A DNA stretch of 15,517 nucleotides. Source: JADJPL01 sp964607915 (GTDB taxonomy: Bacteria > Bacteroidota > Bacteroidia > Chitinophagales > Saprospiraceae). Numbering within the stretch: position 1 is the first letter of the stretch; each line of letters starts with the position of its first letter. Below are positions 8,101 through 15,192 of the stretch, one piece after another. Position numbers and translations under genes: made by a program. The stretch is from positions 1-15,517 of the forward strand of contig CAZSMU010000086.1 in NCBI GenBank assembly GCA_964607915.1. The letters are read 5' to 3'. The notes under the pieces are model-generated. The model was given only the letters and a program-made list of their open reading frames with translations, was not told where the DNA came from and did no database searches.

Positions 8101-10701
8101 TCGTACACCCCGGGCGAGACGGCTACCCTGACTATCCCGGGAGGTAAATCGGGCCGCATCCTGGTGTCCATAGAGAACGGTACGCGGGTGCTGCAGGCGT
8201 TCTGGGCCTCTTCCAAACCGGGCGAAAACCAGGTCTCCTTCAAGGTGACGCCCGAAATGGCCCCCAACGTGTATGCTCATGTCTCCTTGCTGCAACCCCA
8301 CGGGCAGGTGGCAAACGACCTGCCTATACGCCTCTACGGCGTGGCACCTATCCGGGTAGAAGACCCGGCAACCCGCCTGATGCCGGAAATAAAAATGCCT
8401 GCCGTGCTGAAACCGGAACAGAGTTTTCAAGTGGAAGTACGGGAAAAAACAGGCAAGGCGATGGCCTACACCCTCGCCGTCGTAGATGAGGGCCTGCTCG
8501 GCCTGACCCGCTTCCGAACCCCTGACCCAAGAGAGGTGTTCTATGCCCGCGAAGCACTCGGCGTCCACTCCTGGGATCTGTACAACTCGGTGCTGGGCGC
8601 GTATGGCGGCGCTCTGGAAAACGTCGTCGCCATCGGCGGCGACCAGGCGCTGGACCCCTCCGCCCTCAACAACACAGCTAACCGCTTTGAACCAGTGGTG
8701 CGCCACCTCGGGCCGTTCGAACTGAAGGCCGGCGCTGGCGCGACCCACCGAATCGCCATGCCCAACTACGTAGGGGCCGTGCGCGTGATGGTCGTGGCTG
8801 CCTCAAAGGGCGCGTACGGCAAAGCGGAGCAACGCGCTAAAGTACAAAACCCGCTCATGGTACTGGCTACCGCACCGCGCGTGCTCTCTCCCGGCGACGT
8901 GTTCCAGATCCCGGTCAATGTGTTCGCCAATGATGCCGGGATAGGAAATGTACAGGTCAGTATCCGCGATAAAAGTGGAAAGACGGTCCCGGACGGGGCG
9001 TCCAGTGCCTCCCTGCGCTTTGCGAAAACCGGAAGCCAGATGGCGTTCTTCCCTGTCCGGGTGAAGAATACCAGAGGGGTCGCCCGCTTTGAAATCACCG
9101 CTACCGGCAAGGGCGAAAAGGCGCGGCAGGAAATCGAAATCGAAATCCGAAACCCCAACCCCTACACGACGACCTTGTACTCGGAAGTCCTGGAGCCAGG
9201 CCAGTCCTGGAACCCGGAGATCGCACCTGCAGGCATGCCCGGTACCCAGAGTGGCATCCTGGAAGTGAGCGCCGTCCTACCCCTCAACCTGGGCAAACGA
9301 CTGGAATACCTGCTCCAATACCCGTATGGCTGCCTGGAACAGACCGTGTCGGCGGGCTTCCCGCAGCTATTCACCAGCCGACTGATGGAGCTTAGCCCGG
9401 AAGACCAGAAAAAAGCGGACGAACACATCAAAGCGGCTATTGACCGGATCAAGGGGTTCCAAACCGCAGAGGGGGGCTTCGCGTACTGGCCGGGAGTAGG
9501 CACACCTGACGCATGGACTACGAGTTATGCAGGCCACTTTTTGCTGGAAGCAAAAGAAAGCGGCTATGCCGTCCCGCAAAATTTGCTGAGCGACTGGGTG
9601 AAGTTTCAGAAAAAAGCCGCCCGGGTCTGGGACCCCAAACTACCTGCCCTGGGTTATGGTAGTGAAGATGCCCACCAGTTAACCCAGTCCTACCGCTTAT
9701 ACACCCTCTCCCTCGCCGGACAGGCAGACTTGGCCTCCATGAACCGCTTGAGGGAATCGGGTGCTCTCCTGCAAGCTGCCCGCTGGCGCCTGGCTGCCGC
9801 CTATGCGGTCGCCGGTAAAATGGAAATCGCCCGCCAACTGGTACAAGACCAGGACCTGACCGTCCAACCCTACCGCGAACTGGCCGCTACCTACGGCTCG
9901 GATCTGCGGGACCGGGCGCTCATGCTGGAAACGTTGTGGTTGATCAAAGATAAAAAACGGGCTGCGCAAATCGCCAGCTACATCTCCGAGGAACTGGCCT
10001 CCTCCGGATGGTACAGCACCCAGAGCACTGCCCAGGCCCTGGTGGCGATGGCTCGCTATGCCGGTGATAACAAACTGGCCAACGGCTTCTCGTTCACCTG
10101 GCAGATGCCGGGAGGGAAAAGCGTACAGGGAGGCTCAAAGAGCGCCTTGATGCAAATCCAGCTGCCGACAGCCCAACTGAGGGCGGGGAAAGCAATCGTC
10201 AAGAATACCGGAAAATCGCGCCTGTATGTGCGCTTTATCCTGAAAGGGCAGTCCGCACCCGGAGAGGAAGCAGCCCGCTCGAATGACCTCGATATAGCGG
10301 TGACGTTCAAAAACCTGGATGGCAGTATCCTGCAGCCGGCCAACTTGCCCCAGGGCAAAGACTTTGTGGCCGAGGTCAAGGTCAGCCACCCCGGGGCAAG
10401 GCCAATGCCTTATCAGGAGCTGGCCCTCGCCCAGGTTTTTCCCTCCGGCTGGGAAATCATCAATACGCGTATGGGCGACCTGAGCACAGGCACGCAAAGC
10501 GGCTTCGATTACCAGGACTTCCGCGATGACCGGGTCAACACGTTCTTCGATTTGTCCGAAAACCAGACCAAAGTGTTCCGCGTCCAGCTCAACGCTGCAT
10601 ACCCGGGCAAATATTATCTGCCCGCAACGTCCTGTAGCGCGATGTACGACGAGTCGGTATCCGCTTCGGTGAAAGGCCAGTGGGTGAGCGTGGTGCGCTA
10701 A
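5119..10701 (+). CDS. Alpha-2-macroglobulin family lipoprotein (thioester type)
   Basis: 1860 aa. The N-terminus is a lipoprotein-like signal with candidate lipidated C22 (ASFSC, a relaxed lipobox). Residues about 30-140 look like the bacterial N-terminal Ig-like/MG1 region. A macroglobulin domain with GERGVWRPGD (about residue 630) marks the MG2/MG3-type strand. The segment FKSDKESYTPGETATL (about 989) fits the bait-region domain. LAVVDEGLLGLTRF...YNSVLGAYGG (from about 1116) is the family's central A2M motif. YPYGCLEQTVS carries the thioester residues C1405-L-E-Q1408, and a receptor-binding-like domain ends the protein. Family role: covalent trapping of foreign proteases at the cell surface or in the periplasm, as proposed for E. 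coli YfhM. The thioester residues are intact. No pbpC, the usual partner gene, follows; the next gene is convergent. Expression may start from the promoter at 4625-4655 or from a degenerate box at the head of the leader repeat. Confidence 0.95.
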   Translation: MRNASLRVFLASAVLVVASFSCKRGSGELQSLTDVNPFVYGYTSGVVSKTSAVRIQFAEAAVGQDDVGKAASEDLLDISPSVAGALIWEDERTLRFEPEEPLPAATTFSVEVAVQKAIPRAKGEDAAFAFAFRTRDQFARAHIDGLFYPNERDYSRIQIRGAVRTADRAEPEAVAKMLDASQKGSALKVAWEHSSDLMTHYFRIDGASRGERESEVSFRWSGKPIGAKLDEKETLSIPALGDFTLLDAEVVQGEEQYVLCEFSDPLLADQILDGLIALEGYEGTLRYLIESNRVRVYPENNLYGSFRLAARQGLRNSKDAGISREAFYDLRFESVEPQVRLAGNGVIMPHSNGLRFPFEAVGLTAVDIEVFKIYHNNILQFLQDNAIDGNYDLYKVGRIVLQQKIDLESLNPNAEPGKWHAYALDLEKLVGQDEQAIYSIRIGFRPEYAALDCMKRQDAKEEDAFARPPRSLEFEDEEEVRSILDYWYGAEGWTEEYNWENRDNPCASEYYHSDRFVQRNVLASNLGLIAKAGGDREMWVVATDLRTAGPLSRVELELYDYQHQLIGKGNSNEEGMSRISYKGKPFLLLAKQGKERGYLRLTDGEALDISRFDVDGAAVQRGLKGFLYGERGVWRPGDSVFLNFVLDDRSGQLPENYPISVELFNARGQLQEKRTTSRSVGGIYPLHFATRRDAPTGNWQVKVKAGGALFEKVLKIETVKPNRIEIDLAFGKNKLGASASGKLQAHWLHGAPASGMPAIVEAQLSAANTAFPGFPSFSFSDPARKMGSGDPIVLFDGKLDGSGAAVVSAEALSVREAPGMLNAAFRTRVFEPGGDFSTDNVVLPYSPYPAYAGVEIPKNKYGEPQIETGKSAPLRFALADPEGRPLANRTLSVGVYAVEWRWWWDQYDEQVSNYNSGNHYNAKGRFSVNTNAQGIATWPFTMKQWGRYLVRVCDEQGGHCAGGFIYVGNPWQGGSEDAGYRDVAAMLNFKSDKESYTPGETATLTIPGGKSGRILVSIENGTRVLQAFWASSKPGENQVSFKVTPEMAPNVYAHVSLLQPHGQVANDLPIRLYGVAPIRVEDPATRLMPEIKMPAVLKPEQSFQVEVREKTGKAMAYTLAVVDEGLLGLTRFRTPDPREVFYAREALGVHSWDLYNSVLGAYGGALENVVAIGGDQALDPSALNNTANRFEPVVRHLGPFELKAGAGATHRIAMPNYVGAVRVMVVAASKGAYGKAEQRAKVQNPLMVLATAPRVLSPGDVFQIPVNVFANDAGIGNVQVSIRDKSGKTVPDGASSASLRFAKTGSQMAFFPVRVKNTRGVARFEITATGKGEKARQEIEIEIRNPNPYTTTLYSEVLEPGQSWNPEIAPAGMPGTQSGILEVSAVLPLNLGKRLEYLLQYPYGCLEQTVSAGFPQLFTSRLMELSPEDQKKADEHIKAAIDRIKGFQTAEGGFAYWPGVGTPDAWTTSYAGHFLLEAKESGYAVPQNLLSDWVKFQKKAARVWDPKLPALGYGSEDAHQLTQSYRLYTLSLAGQADLASMNRLRESGALLQAARWRLAAAYAVAGKMEIARQLVQDQDLTVQPYRELAATYGSDLRDRALMLETLWLIKDKKRAAQIASYISEELASSGWYSTQSTAQALVAMARYAGDNKLANGFSFTWQMPGGKSVQGGSKSALMQIQLPTAQLRAGKAIVKNTGKSRLYVRFILKGQSAPGEEAARSNDLDIAVTFKNLDGSILQPANLPQGKDFVAEVKVSHPGARPMPYQELALAQVFPSGWEIINTRMGDLSTGTQSGFDYQDFRDDRVNTFFDLSENQTKVFRVQLNAAYPGKYYLPATSCSAMYDESVSASVKGQWVSVVR

Positions 10702-10714
10702 GGGGGAATTTGCC

Positions 10715-10747
10715 TTATTGCGAGGGGGCCTGACCCCCTCGCAATAA
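10715..10747. terminator. Bidirectional terminator hairpin between convergent genes
   Basis: Arms ttattgcgaggggg (10715-10728) and ccccctcgcaataa (10734-10747) form a perfect 14-bp stem with loop cctga. It lies 13 bp after the macroglobulin stop and 2 bp before the chitinase stop, so it can serve both strands. The A/T-rich outer ends supply a short T-tract on each side. The core of its arms, ttgcgaggggg, is the same sequence family as the leader hairpins at 4966 and 15189. Confidence 0.8.
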
Positions 10748-10749
10748 TC

Positions 10750-11859
10750 CTACTGCATTTGCTTCAGCAACTCCCCTGTGGGGTCGCCGAAGTATTCCCA
10801 AAACATGACGCCTTTCAACCCTCTTCGGCGGACGTAGCGCATCTTCTCCCGGATGGCGCGCGGGCTTTCATACGTGACAAATACGTTGGCGCCGGGGTGG
10901 AACAGGTAGTGGGCTTTTGCGTCTTTGTCCCAGAAGCGCTTGTATCCGGCCTGGGCGATCAGGCTGTCGCGGATTTGGTGGTAGCGGTATTCCCGTTCAA
11001 AGCGAAGTGCCGTTTGGTGCAGGCCGTTTGTTTCTGCATGGGGCATGGCCCAGGCTTTTCCATAAAAAGCGGCACCGAGGGCGAGTTTGTCGGCTGGTAC
11101 GCCAGCGGCGATGAGGAGTTCGGCGCTCTTTGCCCCGTCCATAGTGGAGCCTTTGCCCGTTTTCGAGGCGTACAGGTTGCTGTGGTGCCCGGTTTCTTTT
11201 GACCAGGCTCCCGTGAAGTCGTAGCTCATGATGGTGGCAAAATCGAGATAGCGGGCTACTTCCGGCATTTCGGTGAGGTCGATGAAGCGCTGCCCGGCGG
11301 CGGCGGCTATGGTGAGCAGGTAGGGCTTTCGGCTCTGCGCGGTGGCGAGGGAATCGAGCGCGCTGCGCAGGGACTGCAGTAGGAGGGTGAAGTTTTGCTG
11401 GTCTTCCGCGCGGTAGGGGTTTCCCGCCCCGGGCTGCGCGGGGTATTCCCAATCTATGTCAATGCCGTCGAACTGGTGGCGCTGCAGGAAGGCCAGGGCC
11501 GAGCGGGTGAACGCCGCCCGGCTCTCCGGGCTGAGTGCGGCATCCGAGAAGCCGCCGGAGCCACCCCAACCCCCGATGGAGATGAGGATTTGCAGGTCCG
11601 GGTTTTGGAGCTTGAGCTTCTGAAGGGCGGGAACGTTCTGCTCATCGTACCGGTTGCCCGGAGAAGGGACGACCTCGTTTTCGACGATGACCGCAAACGC
11701 ATAGTTGATGTGGGTGAGCCGATTGGCCTCTATCCGGGAAATGTCCAGGGGCCGGGAGCCAAAGACATATCCGATTACCGCCTTTTGGGGAGGCCGGGGC
11801 TGTGCAGTGGCAAGCAGGCCGAACAGTACACAGAAGGTGGAGAGATAAACTTTTTTCAT
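10750..11859 (-). CDS. Secreted GH18 glycosidase (chitinase family)
   Basis: 369 aa with a cleavable signal peptide (about residues 1-20, ending LLATAQ). It is a single GH18 TIM barrel: strand motif LISIGGWGG (SxGG at 94-97); the catalytic signature DGIDIDWE with D131, D134, D136 and the proton donor E138; MSYDF at 211-215; and the terminal barrel-closing W354 in VMFWEYFGD. The catalytic residues are complete, so hydrolysis of beta-1,4-linked N-acetylglucosamine polymers (chitin or related chains) by substrate-assisted catalysis is expected. No carbohydrate-binding module or type IX secretion tail is present; the protein ends just after the barrel, suggesting a periplasmic or simply released enzyme. 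It converges on the macroglobulin gene and shares its terminator, and is divergent from ffh across 101 bp. Other GH18 activities (endo-N-acetylglucosaminidase) cannot be excluded. Confidence 0.93.
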   Translation of the reverse strand: MKKVYLSTFCVLFGLLATAQPRPPQKAVIGYVFGSRPLDISRIEANRLTHINYAFAVIVENEVVPSPGNRYDEQNVPALQKLKLQNPDLQILISIGGWGGSGGFSDAALSPESRAAFTRSALAFLQRHQFDGIDIDWEYPAQPGAGNPYRAEDQQNFTLLLQSLRSALDSLATAQSRKPYLLTIAAAAGQRFIDLTEMPEVARYLDFATIMSYDFTGAWSKETGHHSNLYASKTGKGSTMDGAKSAELLIAAGVPADKLALGAAFYGKAWAMPHAETNGLHQTALRFEREYRYHQIRDSLIAQAGYKRFWDKDAKAHYLFHPGANVFVTYESPRAIREKMRYVRRRGLKGVMFWEYFGDPTGELLKQMQ

Positions 11860-11928
11860 TCGTCGTGTTTTTAAGTGGTGTATTTCAAGTCGTTTCCCAA
11901 AAATCTATAAATCCCGTAAATCCTGTGC

Positions 11929-11936
11929 TATATTTG
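11929..11936 (+). promoter_or_regulatory. -7 element of the ffh promoter (TATATTTG)
   Basis: TATATTTG is a full match to TAnnTTTG, 24 bp before the ffh ATG. No TTG is found at the expected upstream distance, so the -33 element is poor. The box sits inside a small inverted repeat, gtgc-tatattt-gcac, which could be coincidence. Confidence 0.5.
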
Positions 11937-11960
11937 CACGTCCAAAAAAAGTCCTGAAAT

Positions 11961-13304
11961 ATGTTCAACAGTTTAAGCGATCGGCTGGATAGCGCGTTCA
12001 AGGTACTGAGCGGCACCAACAAGCTCACGGAGATCAACGTCGCCCAATCCATCAAGGAAATCCGGCGCGCATTGGTAGATGCCGATGTAAACTACAAAAT
12101 TGCAAAGGAATTTACCGACAAAGTCAAAGATAAAGCCCTCGGCACGGAGAACGTGCTGAAATCCGTCGCTCCGGGCCAGTTGATGGTCAAAATCGTACAG
12201 GACGAGCTGACCGAGCTGATGGGAGGCCAGGCGGAAGGGATAAACCTCAACGCCAAGCCCGCCGTTATCCTGATTGCGGGCCTGCAAGGCTCCGGTAAAA
12301 CGACCTTCTCCGGTAAACTGGCGCTCTGGCTGAAGAGCAAACGCAACAAAAAACCGCTCCTCGTAGCCTGCGACGTGTATCGCCCCGCCGCAATCGCCCA
12401 GCTCACGGTATTGGGCGAACAGACCGGCGTGCCGGTCTTCTCCGACCTGGAAAGCAAAAACCCCATTCAAATCGCCCAACGCGCCATCGAACAGGCCAAA
12501 GCACAGCACCTGGATGTCGTAATCGTGGACACCGCCGGCCGTCTGGCCATAGACGAGGACATGATGGCGGAAATCTCCGCGCTTAAAAAATCCCTGCAGC
12601 CCCAGGAAACGCTCTTCGTCGTGGATTCCATGACAGGCCAGGATGCCGTCAAAACTGCCGAAGCGTTTCACGAAACAATTCAGTTCGATGGGGTGGTGCT
12701 GACCAAATTAGACGGTGACACCCGGGGTGGGGCTGCTCTGTCCATCAAATACACCGTTGGGAAACCCATCAAATTCGTCAGCTCCGGCGAAAAAATGGAG
12801 GCCCTGGATATGTTCTACCCCGACCGGATGGCGCAGCGCATCCTGGGCATGGGGGATATCGTATCCTTCGTAGAACGCGCCCAGGAACAGTTCGATGAAA
12901 AGGAAGCCGAGCGCCTGGAAAAGAAAATCCGCAAGAACCAGTTCGACTTCAATGACTTCCTGGGGCAGATCAACCAAATCAAAAAAATGGGCGATCTCAA
13001 AAGCGTGATGAATATGATCCCGGGCATGGCCAAAATCACCAAGGATATAGACATCAACAACGACGCCTTCAAGCGCGTAGAGGCTATGGTGTTCTCCATG
13101 ACGCCCAAAGAGCGCTCTAATCCGGACCTGATCAATATGAGCCGCAAACAGCGCATCGCTAAAGGCTGCGGCTATACGGTACACGACGTCAATACGTTCA
13201 TCAAGCAGTTCGAGAACATGCGCAAAATGATGCACAAGATGAGCAAGATGCCCGGCATGGGAATCGCGCCGCCGTCGTCTCCGGCCATGAAAAAACGCCG
13301 CTGA
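11961..13304 (+). CDS. ffh: Signal recognition particle protein Ffh (SRP54 GTPase)
   Basis: 447 aa, normal length for bacterial Ffh. The N-domain helical bundle occupies residues 1-about 90. The GTPase G-domain has P-loop GLQGSGKT (107-114), DTAGR (190-194), and TKLDGD (248-253) for guanine recognition. The methionine-rich M-domain follows from about 325 with MGDLKSVMNMIPGM, SRKQRIAKGCG and a tail rich in Met (NMRKMMHKMSKMPGMG), which binds the signal peptide and 4.5S RNA. It delivers ribosomes making membrane or exported proteins to FtsY, and is essential in most bacteria. The 4.5S RNA gene was not seen in the window. The ATG is supported by conservation of MFNSLSDRL at the N-terminus and by the -7 box 24 bp upstream. 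It is convergent with the subtilase gene, with 30 bp between stops. Confidence 0.98.
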   Translation: MFNSLSDRLDSAFKVLSGTNKLTEINVAQSIKEIRRALVDADVNYKIAKEFTDKVKDKALGTENVLKSVAPGQLMVKIVQDELTELMGGQAEGINLNAKPAVILIAGLQGSGKTTFSGKLALWLKSKRNKKPLLVACDVYRPAAIAQLTVLGEQTGVPVFSDLESKNPIQIAQRAIEQAKAQHLDVVIVDTAGRLAIDEDMMAEISALKKSLQPQETLFVVDSMTGQDAVKTAEAFHETIQFDGVVLTKLDGDTRGGAALSIKYTVGKPIKFVSSGEKMEALDMFYPDRMAQRILGMGDIVSFVERAQEQFDEKEAERLEKKIRKNQFDFNDFLGQINQIKKMGDLKSVMNMIPGMAKITKDIDINNDAFKRVEAMVFSMTPKERSNPDLINMSRKQRIAKGCGYTVHDVNTFIKQFENMRKMMHKMSKMPGMGIAPPSSPAMKKRR

Positions 13305-13334
13305 TGGGGCCGGTCACACTTGTTGTGAGGAGGT

Positions 13335-14852
13335 CTATTTCTTGATAAAAGCGCGTAAAGTGGGTGCAGGTTGCAGAAACCGCCCTGTGCGGGCCGTCTG
13401 CTTAGTCTCCTTTCCCTTTTCGTGGAGCGCCTTGTAAATTTCTTCGACCTGCGCTTCCGGTCGAATGCTTTTCATCAGACCGACCATGCCGGCTACGTGC
13501 GGGGCGGCCATGGAGGTGCCGCTGTAGCGCGTGTACTGCCCCCCGGGAATGCTGGAGTAGATGTCCACCCCGGGCGCTGCGAGTGCCATCTCCATTCCTT
13601 GTACATCGTTTGAAAAATCGGCGCGTTCCAGGGCTTCGTTCACTGCGCTGACGCAGAGTACGCCGGGCACGTTGGCCGGGGTGAATTCCTTCGCGCTCCG
13701 GTTGGAATTGCCGGCGGCCGCTACCACAATCGCCCCCTTTTTTTGGGCGTACTGAACCGCTTTGGCGTATGCGCCTTGTTTGGAAGCACTCCCGGGGCCA
13801 CCCAGCGAGAGGGAGAGGACGTCTGCCCCCTGGTCGGCGGCAAAAAGCATCCCTTCTATGATGGTTTTCTGGGTACCGAACCCTCCTGCGCCCAACACTT
13901 TGACACTGGTAATGTCCACAAAGCGGTTGTCGCGCGAGAAGGAGGCAATCCCGGTGCCGTTGTTGGAAACCGCCCCGGCAATCCCCGCACAGTGGGTGCC
14001 ATGCCCCTTGGGGTCGTTGTCGTAAGGAGCCTTCAAAGAGCGGTAGTTCGCTTTGAGGTCTTCATGCCCGGCATCCACCCCGGTGTCGAGGATGGCAATC
14101 AGCGCCTTTTTTTTGGGCTTGACCCCGCTTTTTTCAAGGAAATCAAACAACGCGGCCATATCCATTTCCCGGAAGGCCCACAGGTTTTCCACGCCGGGGT
14201 CGTTCAACCCGTACGCAGCAGGGCCTGGAAGGCCGGGGTTCGGCCGCTCGGCGGGCAAGGGGGCTACCTGCACGATTTCGTTTTCTTCCACCCAGGCTAC
14301 CCCGGTGTGCCGCGCGAGCTGCCGCGCAATGCGGCGCAGGCGGGGAGCTTGCGAAGCGGGTATGTCGGCTACGTAGTAGTTGTCGAGGGTCGTATAGGCG
14401 GCATCTGCCGGGTAGAAGGCGCGCCGTAGGCGCAACCCGTACCGCTCGCTCAGGTGTGCCAGCGAAGGCAGGTCGCTACCCTCCCGGAGTTCCAGCAGGA
14501 GCTCGGCAGCAGGGTCGGGGGTCGTTTCCGGGCGATAGGGGAAGGTGTGGGCCATCTCCCGCTGCGCGTATGCCCACAAAGACAAGATTGCCAGCCCTAT
14601 GCCAGGGATAGCCCAGCGGGGCCGGCCCGCCAGGAAGCCGAAAAAGGCTCCAAAGAAAGCGATGAAGAACAAATCCCGCACCAGGGTTTCCAGCAGGTAT
14701 ATGGCCGGCGCACCCGAGAAGAGCAGGGAGCCGATATATGCCGACGACGCCACGGTAAACAACAGCCGGCCAACCTTCGCTGCCGGTCGCAAAAACCAAA
14801 GTGCTAACGACCAACAGGCCAACACAAACCCCAACAGATAGGCCATACCCAT
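13335..14852 (-). CDS. Membrane-tethered subtilisin-like serine protease (S8) with prodomain
   Basis: 505 aa from the ATG at 14852. A TTG at 14864 is in frame but lies inside the -7 promoter box, so it was not chosen; ATG at 14846 is also possible. Four hydrophobic helices (about 4-21, 30-46, 55-75, 80-96) replace a signal peptide. Basic residues sit between helices 1 and 2 (RPAAKVGR) and 3 and 4 (GRPRW), so the positive-inside rule puts both ends outside and the protease in the periplasm. Residues about 116-196 resemble an I9-type inhibitory propeptide. The catalytic triad is D256 (ILDTGVD), H284 (GHGTHCAG) and S447 (SGTSMAAPH), with oxyanion N382 (AAGNS). All are present, so an active protease is expected; the substrate is unknown. 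A four-helix anchor is not the common form of this family. Confidence 0.9.
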   Translation of the reverse strand: MGMAYLLGFVLACWSLALWFLRPAAKVGRLLFTVASSAYIGSLLFSGAPAIYLLETLVRDLFFIAFFGAFFGFLAGRPRWAIPGIGLAILSLWAYAQREMAHTFPYRPETTPDPAAELLLELREGSDLPSLAHLSERYGLRLRRAFYPADAAYTTLDNYYVADIPASQAPRLRRIARQLARHTGVAWVEENEIVQVAPLPAERPNPGLPGPAAYGLNDPGVENLWAFREMDMAALFDFLEKSGVKPKKKALIAILDTGVDAGHEDLKANYRSLKAPYDNDPKGHGTHCAGIAGAVSNNGTGIASFSRDNRFVDITSVKVLGAGGFGTQKTIIEGMLFAADQGADVLSLSLGGPGSASKQGAYAKAVQYAQKKGAIVVAAAGNSNRSAKEFTPANVPGVLCVSAVNEALERADFSNDVQGMEMALAAPGVDIYSSIPGGQYTRYSGTSMAAPHVAGMVGLMKSIRPEAQVEEIYKALHEKGKETKQTARTGRFLQPAPTLRAFIKK

Positions 14853-14861
14853 GTTTTTATG

Positions 14862-14892
14862 CAAAGATGGCGGGTTTTAAGGGAAAGGTCAA
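14862..14892 (-). promoter_or_regulatory. Promoter of the subtilase gene, TTG-N20-CATCTTTG
   Basis: On the minus strand TTG (14892-14890) is followed after 20 bp by CATCTTTG (14869-14862), one mismatch to TAnnTTTG. The transcript would start about 5-7 nt past the box, only a few bases before the ATG at 14852, so the mRNA would be leaderless or nearly so. Confidence 0.5.
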
Positions 14893-14897
14893 GGCCT

Positions 14898-14923
14898 TCG
14901 CCGACCCCGCGCAACAAGTCTAA
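14898..14923 (+). repeat. Partial copy of the leader repeat next to the subtilase promoter
   Basis: tcgccga (14898-14904) and cgcaacaagtctaa (14910-14923) match, in order, tcgccga (15238-15244) and cgcaacacgtctaa (15252-15265) of leader copy B: 7 of 7 and 13 of 14 bases, with a spacer of 5 instead of 7. The left part of the leader is absent. It lies 5 bp upstream of the subtilase -33 element, on the opposite strand. Confidence 0.45.
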
Positions 14924-15119
14924 TGTCCAGTAGTGTGGTCTGAAGTAGGAGGTATGGGATACAGGACTGCCAGGATGGGGTATGGGCATATCGTATCCGA
15001 ACGAAATTTTCCGTCCAAATGCACGCCTTTTGTTCTCCTTCTTTCCTTCTTCAAAGAACCGGGTGAAAAATATAGCTCGCTGATTATTGCCATTTTACAT
15101 TTTCAGTTAAGCGCCTTAT
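14924..15119. other. Intergenic stretch left of the scaffold gap, no gene seen
   Basis: No supported coding frame is present; the one open frame here continues through the N-run and has no recognisable features. The 8-mer ggtatggg occurs twice (14951-14958 and 14979-14986), and a pyrimidine-rich run lies at about 15027-15052. Nothing else stands out. Confidence 0.5.
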
Positions 15120-15129
15120 NNNNNNNNNN
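15120..15129. other. Scaffold gap (10 Ns)
   Basis: Ten consecutive N bases mark a join between contigs; the true gap length is unknown. It lies 60 bp before a repeated leader and a multicopy-family gene, the kind of place where short-read assembly breaks. Anything spanning this point is unreliable. Confidence 0.95.
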
Positions 15130-15165
15130 CCTTCCCGGCATGGAACCATCTTCGTCCGCAATGCG

Positions 15166-15192
15166 TTGTTTGACAAAAGAATCATAGCTTTG
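15166..15192 (+). promoter_or_regulatory. Promoter of the Rpn-like gene (TTG / TAGCTTTG)
   Basis: TAGCTTTG at 15185-15192 is a full match to TAnnTTTG. A TTG at 15166-15168 lies 16 bp upstream, slightly short of the usual spacing. The last four bases of the box are the first four of the leader repeat, so the repeat would be almost exactly the transcribed leader. Confidence 0.5.

Noticed and set aside
6319..8748. 809-codon open frame on the minus strand inside the macroglobulin gene
   Set aside because: It lies wholly antisense to a gene with clear domains, has no recognisable motif, and is explained by the GC-rich codon use of the plus-strand gene suppressing stops.
11926..11939. gtgc-tatattt-gcac palindrome around the ffh -7 box as an operator
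   Set aside because: Four-base arms are too short to support a regulator site, and ffh is normally constitutive.
13314..13328. Small hairpin tcaca-cttgt-tgtga between ffh and the subtilase gene
   Set aside because: Only 5 bp, A/T-containing, without a T-run; too weak to call a terminator.
14933..15187. 84-aa plus-strand frame crossing the N-run
   Set aside because: It is read through ten unknown bases and has no recognisable features.
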